A stretch of DNA of 9,144 bases, taken from assembly GCA_905214955.1 (NCBI GenBank), contig CAJMON010000096.1, forward strand, positions 1-9,144, given 5' to 3'. A model generated the notes under the pieces. It saw only the letters and a list, made by a program, of their open reading frames with translations, was not told where the DNA came from and searched no databases. Shown here one piece after another: positions 1 to 6,146 of the stretch; the stretch's first letter is position 1; every line of letters starts with the position of its first letter. The position numbers and the translations under genes are program-made. Origin of the DNA: an uncultured bacterium. Lineage in GTDB: Bacteria > Bacillota > Clostridia > Lachnospirales > Lachnospiraceae.

Positions 1-55
1 TTCCCGGATTCCCATACATGCCCGCATTTTGCTGCATTCCCGGATTCCCATACAT
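1..55 (-). repeat. 36-bp in-frame tandem repeat in the DUF4428 gene tail
   Basis: Positions 1-19 and 37-55 are identical (TTCCCGGATTCCCATACAT on the plus strand), a period of 36 bp or 12 codons. The encoded unit is MYGNPGMQQNAG. The copy number is unknown because the array continues past the left edge. A weaker related Met-Pro-Gly-Asn-Ala-Gly stretch at about 56-75 may be a decayed unit. Confidence 0.7.
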
Positions 56-670
56 TCCTGCATTGCCCGGCATTCCTGTCAGTGCTGCCACAATCTGGTT
101 CCCCAGCTGTTCCATTTCCATCATTTTTCCCCGCTCATGGTCTTCAATGGAAAAATTGTTGAGTTTGAAATCCATATCATCGAACCATGGCGAATTTACC
201 GAAAGTTTTATGGAATAATCATAGGAATACGTATACCTTGGCGGAACATAAGATTTCATCGTTCCATCCTGGTCCTTATATTCTTCTTCATTTCGGTCTT
301 CTCTGATTTCCAGGCGGCATCCGGTTACCTGGGACAGGTTGACAATATCCGGATTATTTTCCTCGGACAAACGATAGGCAACTGCAAACTGTCCTTTTGT
401 TTCATCCAGAAACACATGATAGCTGTCTCCTGCAAATTCTCTGGTAATTTGAAACGCCCGCACCTTCTCCTTATTTGCTTCCCGGTATTCCAGCTGGTTC
501 CTGACTTCTTCTACAGTACTGTGCCTCCGGTCTTCAAACCAGGGCGAAAGTTTGGATGCACAGGTTTTGCAGAGGTTTCCATCGTCCAGTTTCCGATTCC
601 CCAAAAGCCCGATCTCACCGCCGCAGATATCGCATACCTTTTTTTCAAACAAGTTATTAAAAAATCCCAT
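1..670 (-). CDS. DUF4428 zinc-ribbon protein, C-terminus cut by window edge
   Basis: The start is ATG at 670 with an excellent GGAGG seven bases upstream. The frame stays open for 223 codons to the window edge, so the C-terminus is missing. The protein begins MGFFNNLFEKKVCDICGGEI and carries a zinc-ribbon signature: C13-x2-C16 and C34-x2-C37, with 'GEIGLLGNRKLDDGNLCKTC' between and around the pairs. This matches what I know of DUF4428 proteins, whose function is unknown. A mixed region of about 150 residues follows, then a Met/Gly/Asn/Pro/Gln-rich tail from about residue 199 in which MYGNPGMQQNAG repeats. Family relatives often end in a second CxxC ribbon, which would lie outside this window; that is inference. 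There is no signal peptide or membrane segment, so it is probably cytoplasmic. It stands alone downstream of a broken regulator fragment and has its own candidate promoter. Confidence 0.8.
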   Translation of the reverse strand, partial: MGFFNNLFEKKVCDICGGEIGLLGNRKLDDGNLCKTCASKLSPWFEDRRHSTVEEVRNQLEYREANKEKVRAFQITREFAGDSYHVFLDETKGQFAVAYRLSEENNPDIVNLSQVTGCRLEIREDRNEEEYKDQDGTMKSYVPPRYTYSYDYSIKLSVNSPWFDDMDFKLNNFSIEDHERGKMMEMEQLGNQIVAALTGMPGNAGMYGNPGMQQNAGMYGNPG

Positions 671-709
671 CTGATCGCCTCCTTATTCTGTTATGTTTCT
701 CTTATAAGA

Positions 710-752
710 AGTATACAAATCGTTCCACTCTAAAAAAACCCTAAAATTAGTA
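710..752 (-). promoter_or_regulatory. Candidate activator-dependent promoter of the DUF4428 gene
   Basis: On the minus strand a -10-like TATACT sits at 715-710, about 40 bases before the DUF4428 start. No good -35 hexamer lies at the right distance. A 13-bp box, CCTAAAATTAGTA on the plus strand at 740-752, lies at about -37 to -49 relative to the presumed start. Part of it is an inverted repeat, CTAA-TT-TTAG on the minus strand. An almost identical box occupies the same place upstream of the ORF at 2426-2848. A weak -35 and a box centred near -43 fit a class II activator site, but this is inference. Confidence 0.35.
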
Positions 753-772
753 TAAACGTCCCTGCCCGCTCT

Positions 773-952
773 TTAATACTCTTTGATGACCAGACCTCTT
801 TCTCTTGCGGAAACAGCCAGATGGGCTCTGGATTTAAAATTTGTTTTTTCCAGCAGTATTTTCACATATTTTCTCACTGTCCACGTAGAAAAATGCAGAT
901 GCTGTGCAATCTCTTCATCCCTTGCCTTTCCCTCTCCTGTCATCTTAAGTAT
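773..952 (-). pseudogene. C-terminal fragment of a LuxR/NarL-type HTH regulator
   Basis: The last 59 codons of the frame ending at TAA 775-773 read as the C-terminal part of a GerE/LuxR-type helix-turn-helix: ILKMTGEGKARDEEIA, then STWTVRKYVKILLEKTNF and SRAHLAVSARERGLV. The pattern EEIA-x7-ST-x-TVRKYVK-x-LLEK is the DNA-recognition core of NarL/FixJ-family regulators. Homology begins inside helix 1 at about 952. Immediately upstream the frame runs into the terminator hairpin of the Ig-like gene and then antisense-like sequence within that gene's 3' end. There is no credible start codon with a ribosome binding site, since the internal ATG at 943 lacks one, and no receiver domain is attached. 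I therefore call it a remnant, possibly the back half of the regulator whose front half may be the ORF at 2426-2848. Strong retention of the HTH residues suggests recent truncation. Confidence 0.6.
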
Positions 953-959
953 AGATAAA

Positions 960-981
960 CAGCCGGGATTTCTCCCGGCTG
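960..981 (-). terminator. Intrinsic terminator of the Ig-like protein gene
   Basis: This is a perfect 9-bp stem (CAGCCGGGA / TCCCGGCTG) with a 4-base loop. On the minus strand it is followed by a T-rich tail, TTTATCTAT. It begins five bases after the stop codon of the Big_2-repeat gene. Confidence 0.8.
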
Positions 982-986
982 TCCGC

Positions 987-2429
987 TTAGAATCCATACT
1001 CACTAGCTGGCATTTTGATAGCTGTGGTAAGATCTTTCCAGGCTCCTGTCCAGATATACCAGTTTCCTGTCTTAGAATGGGGATATACACTGATCCATCG
1101 ACTGCTGTCAGATCCCTCAAACCGGATAAATGCCCGGTAAAGCGCAGGCTGTGGAACAGTCATATCCGCCGGCCGGTAATATTGATCCTCATCCACCACC
1201 GAATCCTGCACCAGGGTAATAGACACCGGACTTGATGGTGTATAGTCATTGGAAGGAGATGCCCCATTCAGATAAGCATTTCCAAGATACCGGTACTGAT
1301 TGTTCTTTTTCATCTGTCCAGTTAAAAACTGCTGTTCTGCTACTGTCAGCGGTTTGTTGGTCAGGAATCCGATCATCTCTTCACAGTCTGAGTGATTATC
1401 CGGCGTCCATGTACGCAGGGATAAGATCAGAAGCGCAAGGCTTTTGTATCTTCCGTCTGTACTGCCTAAATCATACTGAGCAAGTTCTTCTGCATTTTCC
1501 GGAACCGTGGAAAACACATATGTATACGTATTTAACGTAATGTCGATCACCTGTTTTCTTCCATCTTTATCTGTAATTTCTCTCTGTCCCGGCATCGTTC
1601 CCTTGAGCAGTACCGGCTCCTTCTGTGGGAGAACTTCTGTAGTCACATTGACTACGCACACCAGCTTCTTATAATTGACCTGTGCCGTAATGCTGGCTGT
1701 CCCGTTCTTTAACGCTGTTACGTTTCCCTTACTGTCCACCGAAGCCACATTTTTATCGGAACTGGTCCACACGATCACCCCAGTACTGTTATTGACAGAC
1801 AGCTCCGCCTTTTCTCCTTTTTTCATCTCCAGTGATGTTTTGTTTAACGCCGGTTCTACAGATGGCGTGGACGGCTCTGTAGAGGGAGTCTCCGGTTTTT
1901 GCGCAGGTGCTTTTACAGTTACTTTACACCGGAACACCTTGGTGTTTACTTTTGCCCGGATCTCAGCCTTTCCAGGACGCACTCCTTTCACCTTTCCATT
2001 GGCCGTCACTGTGATAATTTTACAGTTTGAGCTGGTCCATTTGGGCTTTTGCGTCGTTCCAAGCAGTTTCAGGGTTTTTGTCTCCCCTTTTTTCAGCGTC
2101 AGTGTTTTTTTGCTCAGTTTCGGTTCTTCAACCTTCAGCTGACATTTGTAAATTTTTCCTCCTACCTCTGCTTTAATCACAGTCTTTCCTTTTTTCTTTG
2201 CTGTGACCACACCTTTTTTGCTTACCACTGCCACTTTCTTATTTCCTGCAGACCATTTTGGAACTTTTTTTGTATTTTTTAATTTCAAAGTCAGTTTTTC
2301 CCCTTTGACCAGGACTGCCTGTTTCTTATTCAGTACAGGCACTGCTGCCTCCACATTTCCTGCACTGACCGAAATTCCTGCTGTCAAAACAACCACCGCT
2401 GCTGCCACAGCCATTCTGATTTTCCTCAT
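987..2429 (-). CDS. Secreted protein with three Big_2 Ig-like repeats and a C-terminal domain of unknown function
   Basis: The 480-residue product starts at ATG 2429, preceded by GGAGGG at good spacing. Residues 1-29 form a signal peptide: MRKIR, then a hydrophobic core AVAAAVVVLTAGISV and a plausible VEA-A cleavage site. Three bacterial Ig-like (Big_2) repeats follow at about 31-101, 103-173 and 193-263. Each has the K-x-W-(S/T)-x-x-N core (W59, W131, W221), the G-x-V-x-(A/G) turn and a single conserved Cys in the last strand (C96, C168, C258). A Pro/Thr/Ser/Glu linker (about 174-192) separates repeats two and three. Residues 265-480 form a separate domain rich in aromatics, with 'YRYLGNAYLNGASPSNDY' and a C-terminal 'NWYIWTGAWKDLT'. 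It resembles the DUF6935-type domain found after Big_2 repeats in gut clostridia, but I am unsure of that label. No sortase motif or membrane anchor is visible, so it is probably released or held non-covalently. Its start overlaps the upstream ORF (ATGA), and a terminator follows. Confidence 0.85.
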   Translation of the reverse strand: MRKIRMAVAAAVVVLTAGISVSAGNVEAAVPVLNKKQAVLVKGEKLTLKLKNTKKVPKWSAGNKKVAVVSKKGVVTAKKKGKTVIKAEVGGKIYKCQLKVEEPKLSKKTLTLKKGETKTLKLLGTTQKPKWTSSNCKIITVTANGKVKGVRPGKAEIRAKVNTKVFRCKVTVKAPAQKPETPSTEPSTPSVEPALNKTSLEMKKGEKAELSVNNSTGVIVWTSSDKNVASVDSKGNVTALKNGTASITAQVNYKKLVCVVNVTTEVLPQKEPVLLKGTMPGQREITDKDGRKQVIDITLNTYTYVFSTVPENAEELAQYDLGSTDGRYKSLALLILSLRTWTPDNHSDCEEMIGFLTNKPLTVAEQQFLTGQMKKNNQYRYLGNAYLNGASPSNDYTPSSPVSITLVQDSVVDEDQYYRPADMTVPQPALYRAFIRFEGSDSSRWISVYPHSKTGNWYIWTGAWKDLTTAIKMPASEYGF

Positions 2430-2848
2430 ATTTTCCCTCCTTTACAGCCTTTTCCTTTTTCTCCCTCATACCCACTCACAGCAGCTGGAAGAGCCATCCT
2501 CTGCTGTAAACACTTACTTTCTCCATACTCTGGAAGTTCCACATTCGAATTCTGGATTCTCCACACACGACATGAAATTCCCATGCTGTCTGCCTGTTTC
2601 TGCTCCATGGCACAGCGGGAATCCAAATCCAGGTTCTCCAGCAGACTGCACCCTGTTCTTCCTTTCCCTTGCCGCTTTCCATCTCTTTCACAGACTATCC
2701 AGCGCTGCTGCCAGATATTCCCCCGAAACAAAGAAATAAAAAAGCCATCCACCACCCGTTCCGCCAGAATTTCTCTCCGTTCCTGCAGGTATTTTAACAG
2801 GGCGCCCAATAAAAACCCGTTCTGTGTGCTGGTTACCCCTACTCGCAG
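2426..2848 (-). CDS. Unrecognised 140-codon ORF, possibly a regulator N-terminal remnant
   Basis: The frame is open and ends in TGA 2428-2426, overlapping the ATG of the Ig-like gene as ATGA, which suggests translational coupling. A strong AGGAGG lies seven bases before a CTG (2848-2846), giving LRVGVTSTQNGFLLGALLKY and onward. A GTG at 2902 is also in frame, but it precedes the presumed transcription start and lacks a ribosome binding site. The only good ribosome binding site thus points to a non-standard CTG, as if an ATG had been lost. The first 50 residues look protein-like (hydrophobic and helical). The rest is rich in Cys, Gln, Arg and Lys and matches nothing I recognise; the phospho-acceptor pattern of a receiver domain is not visible. 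Joined to the LuxR HTH fragment at 773-952 it would total about 199 residues, the usual length of a NarL-type regulator. It may therefore be the front of a regulator split by the Ig-like gene, or simply a small unknown protein. Confidence 0.4.
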   Translation of the reverse strand: MRVGVTSTQNGFLLGALLKYLQERREILAERVVDGFFISLFRGNIWQQRWIVCERDGKRQGKGRTGCSLLENLDLDSRCAMEQKQADSMGISCRVWRIQNSNVELPEYGESKCLQQRMALPAAVSGYEGEKGKGCKGGKI

Positions 2849-2886
2849 AATCACACCTCCTCGTTTAACTTTTTTATTAATTTTAT

Positions 2887-2927
2887 TGTATAAAATTTCC
2901 ACCTGCCTTCCTAGCCTAAAATTGGTA
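2887..2927 (-). promoter_or_regulatory. Candidate promoter and shared 13-bp box upstream of the Ig-like unit
   Basis: On the minus strand TATACA (2892-2887) can serve as a -10 element, with no convincing -35. The plus-strand box CCTAAAATTGGTA at 2915-2927 lies at about -35 to -47. It differs by one base from the box at 740-752. Both are followed, 12-13 bases later on the minus strand, by TGGAA and then TATAC. The presumed start near 2880 is consistent with translation beginning near 2848. Confidence 0.35.
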
Positions 2928-2942
2928 CTTCTTCCGTATACA

Positions 2943-2996
2943 AAAAGAGCTTCCGCCTGTATCGTTCATTTCCGATATCGGAGCAGAAGCTCTTTT
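2943..2996 (-). terminator. Terminator of the sugar operon, after the EamA gene
   Basis: An 11-bp stem (AAAAGAGCTTC at 2943-2953 with GAAGCTCTTTT at 2986-2996) encloses a loop that contains a further small palindrome, CCGATATCGG (2972-2981). On the minus strand it ends in TTTTT. It begins about 20 bases after the EamA stop codon. The A-rich and T-rich flanks are symmetrical, so it could act in both directions, but I see no gene coming from the left on the plus strand. Confidence 0.8.
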
Positions 2997-3015
2997 CCTA
3001 AAATTTTTATATTAT

Positions 3016-3912
3016 TTATTGGACCGCTTTTTTTTCTGGCAGCTGGGCTAAGATCACCGCTGCAAATACCAGCACACATCCAAACAGTTCCCGGCCATTT
3101 AAGGTTTCTCCCATAAGAAGCCATCCAGCCAAAACGCTGAACACGGATTCCAGGCTCAACAGCAATGATGCAATGGTGGGATCGTAATCCCGCTGTCCGA
3201 TAATCTGAAGAGTATACCCTACTCCGCAGGACAGTGCCCCGGCATAGAGAATCGGAAGTTTTGCATTCCAGACTGCCGAAATGGACGGGTGCTCAAACAG
3301 CAGCATGGGAATCCCGCACAGAATTCCTGCTGTCAGAAACTGAATGCAGGCCATTTTCACCCCGTCTGTTTTCGTTGAAAAATGATCGATCACCAGTATG
3401 TGGACGGAAAACAGCACCGCACACAGCAGCAGGTCAATTTCTCCTGTGCTGAACTCTGCCTTGTCTTTTCCTGTAATACACAGAAAATACAAACCGGCAA
3501 CTGCCAGTACCACGCTTCCCCAGATCAGCATTCTTGGTTTTTTCTTCAGGAAAATTCCCATAATCGGAACGATCACAATATACAGTGCCGTCATAAATCC
3601 TGCTTTTCCGGGTGTGGTATATTGAATGCCGATCTGCTGAAAGCTGCTGGCTGCTGCCAGCACTACGCCGCAGGAAATGCCTCCCACCAGCAAATCTTTT
3701 CTGGTTCCCACTGATTTTGCACCGGTTTCCTTCTCTTTGTTCCGGTTCAAAAAACAGATGCAGGGAATCAGCACCAGTCCGCCGATAACGCTGCGGACTG
3801 CGTTGAATGTAAAAGGCCCCACAAAATCCATTCCTTCGCTCTGTGCCACAAATGCTACACCCCAGATGAATGCCGTCAGAAGCAAAAGAAAGGTATTTTT
3901 TGTTTTCGCCAT
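3016..3912 (-). CDS. EamA/DMT-superfamily transporter
   Basis: This is a predicted 298-residue inner-membrane protein of the drug/metabolite transporter superfamily. Ten hydrophobic segments can be counted, in two fivefold halves. The first is TFLLLLTAFIWGVAFVAQ, and the late pair is TIASLLLSLESVFSVLAGWLLM (the typical EamA 'LEPVFA' position, here LESVFS) plus the final VLVFAAVILAQL. Length and layout are normal for two EamA domains. I chose ATG 3912, which follows the stop of the aldo/keto reductase gene by two bases (TAACAATG) and suits translational coupling. An ATG 27 bases further upstream lies inside that gene and has no ribosome binding site. Family members export or import small metabolites. 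As the last gene of the sugar operon and its only transporter, it may move the substrate or a by-product, but nothing in the sequence shows direction or ligand. Confidence 0.85.
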   Translation of the reverse strand: MAKTKNTFLLLLTAFIWGVAFVAQSEGMDFVGPFTFNAVRSVIGGLVLIPCICFLNRNKEKETGAKSVGTRKDLLVGGISCGVVLAAASSFQQIGIQYTTPGKAGFMTALYIVIVPIMGIFLKKKPRMLIWGSVVLAVAGLYFLCITGKDKAEFSTGEIDLLLCAVLFSVHILVIDHFSTKTDGVKMACIQFLTAGILCGIPMLLFEHPSISAVWNAKLPILYAGALSCGVGYTLQIIGQRDYDPTIASLLLSLESVFSVLAGWLLMGETLNGRELFGCVLVFAAVILAQLPEKKAVQ

Positions 3913-3914
3913 TG

Positions 3915-4964
3915 TTATTTCTTCTCGTATCCGTGCCATCCAGGAATGGTTCCGTCAATATCCCACAGATCCTCCCAGGTGTCGGCCCCTTCCCATAAGA
4001 ACACCTGGCCTTTAATCAGGCGGCAGTTTTTGTCTGCTTTCTTTAACAGCTCCATCTCCTCATCGGTAAGAGGATCTTCAAAGGTACAGCGCAGGTTGCT
4101 TAAGTAATTCTTTCTGGTGGTAGAGAACGGAATCGGCATATGTCCTCTCTGAACTGCCCATTTCAGGCAGACGGTTGCCGGATGAATACCATGTGCTTTG
4201 GCGACTGCCTGTACTTCCGGAAGCTGAGTATCTACCACATCGTCCGGAGTTTTGTCTCTTTCCGGTCTTGCCGGGGAACCGATGGGGCAGAATCCAATGA
4301 TCTCAATGCCATTTTCTTTGCAGAAATCATACAGTTCCGGCTGCTGGAATGCGGGATGCAGTTCCATTTCGTTGACAGCTGGTTTGATCCGGCAGTCACG
4401 CAGAATCAGTTTCAGCTTGGGAATCGTCACATTGGATACACCGATGTGTTTTACCAGTCCCATATCCACCAATCTTTCCATCTGGCGCCAGCACTCCATG
4501 AATTCCTCATGAATATACGGTCTGGAGTTGGGGTTTCTGGTGTCTACATCACAGCCTGGCGGATGATAGTTCGGGAACGGCCAGTGTACGAAATACAGAT
4601 CCAGGTAATCCAGACGCAGATCCTTTAAGGTTTTTGCGCAGGAATACAGGACATCGCCTTTTCCGTGACGGTCATTCCATAATTTGGAAATGATAAACAT
4701 ATCCTCTCTCTTGATACCTGCTTTGAATACCTTCTCGAAGGATTCTCCGATCAGTTCTTCGTTGCCATAGCAGGCTGCGCAGTCGATCATCCGGTATCCG
4801 GACATGATGGCATCTTCTACAGCAGCTGCTACTTTCTCACCCGGCACGCTGTCAGAACCAAAGGTTCCAAGACCAAGGCCCGGCATGGAAGCGCCAGTAT
4901 ACAGGGTATGATGCGGCACTTTTGCCGGATCCACTGCATCTGCGGGGATTTTCAGTTCTCCCAT
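3915..4964 (-). CDS. Aldo/keto reductase
   Basis: The 349-residue TIM-barrel NAD(P)H-dependent oxidoreductase starts at ATG 4964 behind GAGGAA. The AKR catalytic tetrad is complete: D61 (in RMIDCAACYGNEE), Y66, K94 (IISKLWND) and H127 (LYFVHWPF). GVSN and the Q/E-containing strand 'NEMELHPAFQQPELYDFC' are also in the usual places. The cofactor region reads PIPFSTTRKNYL where many AKRs have IPKS-x4-R. The usual Lys is absent, so NADP preference is uncertain. The tail of about 40 residues (CRLIKGQVFLWEGADTWEDL) is longer than in minimal AKRs and belongs to the substrate-loop side. Known relatives reduce aldoses, keto-sugars or related aldehydes. With a polyol dehydrogenase and a ketose-type kinase in the same operon, aldose reduction to a polyol is plausible. 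It lies 84 bases downstream of the dehydrogenase and two bases ahead of the EamA gene. Confidence 0.88.
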   Translation of the reverse strand: MGELKIPADAVDPAKVPHHTLYTGASMPGLGLGTFGSDSVPGEKVAAAVEDAIMSGYRMIDCAACYGNEELIGESFEKVFKAGIKREDMFIISKLWNDRHGKGDVLYSCAKTLKDLRLDYLDLYFVHWPFPNYHPPGCDVDTRNPNSRPYIHEEFMECWRQMERLVDMGLVKHIGVSNVTIPKLKLILRDCRIKPAVNEMELHPAFQQPELYDFCKENGIEIIGFCPIGSPARPERDKTPDDVVDTQLPEVQAVAKAHGIHPATVCLKWAVQRGHMPIPFSTTRKNYLSNLRCTFEDPLTDEEMELLKKADKNCRLIKGQVFLWEGADTWEDLWDIDGTIPGWHGYEKK

Positions 4965-5048
4965 AATGTGTTCCTCACTTTCCTACTGTTTATTTTAACA
5001 TCCCCGGAAACACACTCTGTGCCTCCTTATGGACTGTTATTTCAGCTT

Positions 5049-6098
5049 TTATTTTTCGCTGTCAATCAGGATTTTTCCTTTTACGGTGCCCGGTGTCTTA
5101 TACAGTTCAAAGGCATCTGCAATCTGGCTTAACGGAATCTTTTTGTAAATAAAGGATTCGTCGAATTTCAGATCTCCGCTCTTGAAGTAATATGCAGCCA
5201 GCTCCCACTCTTTTCCAGGGAATGGTGCGCTGTAGGACATCCAGGAACCTGTCAGACGGAACTCTTTCCGGTTCATGTTCTCCCACTCCGGTACCGTAAA
5301 GGTCATTTCTCTGGTAGGGGTTCCGATAAAGCAGATATCTGCCTTATTAGCTGCCAGCTGAAATGCCAGTTTCATAGTAATGGTATTTCCTGCGGTCTCA
5401 TATACATAATCGAAGCCTCTGCCGCCAGTCAGCTCTTTTACCTGATCCATGAAATCCGGATCTTTGGTGTTGATGCCTGCGTCTGCGCCCAGTCTTGCTG
5501 CCAGGTCCAGACGTTCCTGCACGATATCAAAAACAACAACCTTTGCAGCGCCGAAAATTTTTGCCCACTGCATAGTCATCATACCAATGGTGCCGCCGCC
5601 AAGGATTGCCACGGTATGGCCGCCCTTGTAGTCACATCTCTGCAGTCCGTGGAGTGCTACGGTTGCCGGCTCGAAAAAAGCACCCTGTTCAAAAGAAACG
5701 GAATCATCAAATTTGACTGCATTTTTTTCCGGAACTACCACATACTCTGCAAAACTTCCGAATTCTCTGGAACCAATGAAGCTGTAGTGCTTGCACAGGG
5801 AGTAATTTCCTTTCTGGCAGTCCTCGCATTTCATACAGGGAACCAGTGGAACACCTGCTACCCGGTCGCCCGGTTTTAAAGTTGTTACACCTTCGCCGAT
5901 CTCTTCCACAACACCGGAAAATTCATGTCCCAGTACATTGGGATAATAATGGCAGGCATCGCCGTTGACTCTCGGAACATCGGAACCGCAGATTCCGGTA
6001 TATTTTACTTTGATCAGAACTTTTCCCGGAGCAGCTGTGGGTTTGTCGATTTCTTCCCAGCGAATGTCATTCTTTGCATGTACAACTCCTGCTTTCAT
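5049..6098 (-). CDS. Zinc-dependent sugar-alcohol dehydrogenase, GatD-like (galactitol-1-phosphate 5-dehydrogenase family)
   Basis: This 349-residue medium-chain dehydrogenase starts at ATG 6098 behind GAGG. Catalytic zinc residues are C37 (GICGSD), H58 and E59 (LGHEFSG), and E143 (FFEPATVALHG). The structural zinc set is C88, C91, C94 and C102. The Rossmann motif is GGGTIG (167-172) and an Asp (D191) ends the second strand, which favours NAD over NADP. From memory, the pattern CGSD-x-PR, then HYYP-x-x-LGHEFSG, VPL-x-PC, FIGSR and GSWM-x-YS-x-P-x-PG-x-EWE follows E. coli GatD closely, so that is the nearest named family. However, no PTS genes accompany it, and a FGGY kinase directly precedes it. 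The substrate may therefore be a free polyol oxidised to a ketose. It follows the kinase by 48 bases and precedes the aldo/keto reductase, in one operon. Confidence 0.87.
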   Translation of the reverse strand: MKAGVVHAKNDIRWEEIDKPTAAPGKVLIKVKYTGICGSDVPRVNGDACHYYPNVLGHEFSGVVEEIGEGVTTLKPGDRVAGVPLVPCMKCEDCQKGNYSLCKHYSFIGSREFGSFAEYVVVPEKNAVKFDDSVSFEQGAFFEPATVALHGLQRCDYKGGHTVAILGGGTIGMMTMQWAKIFGAAKVVVFDIVQERLDLAARLGADAGINTKDPDFMDQVKELTGGRGFDYVYETAGNTITMKLAFQLAANKADICFIGTPTREMTFTVPEWENMNRKEFRLTGSWMSYSAPFPGKEWELAAYYFKSGDLKFDESFIYKKIPLSQIADAFELYKTPGTVKGKILIDSEK

Positions 6099-6146
6099 GT
6101 TTTTTCAACCTCGTCTTTCTTTTCCAATTCTTTTTGGATCTGTGAC

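Noticed and set aside
29..733. Long plus-strand open frame opposite the DUF4428 gene
   Set aside because: It is antisense to a frame with a clear zinc ribbon and ribosome binding site, and its translation has no recognisable domain.
2476..2691. 71-codon minus-strand ORF in another frame of the 2426-2848 region
   Set aside because: It is Trp/Arg-rich with no ribosome binding site or recognisable pattern. The frame ending in ATGA is better supported.
4995..5015. Six-codon GTG-started mini-ORF with a strong AAGGAGG between the dehydrogenase and reductase genes
   Set aside because: It is too short to judge. It may be a leader peptide or a leftover ribosome binding site, with no regulatory structure around it.
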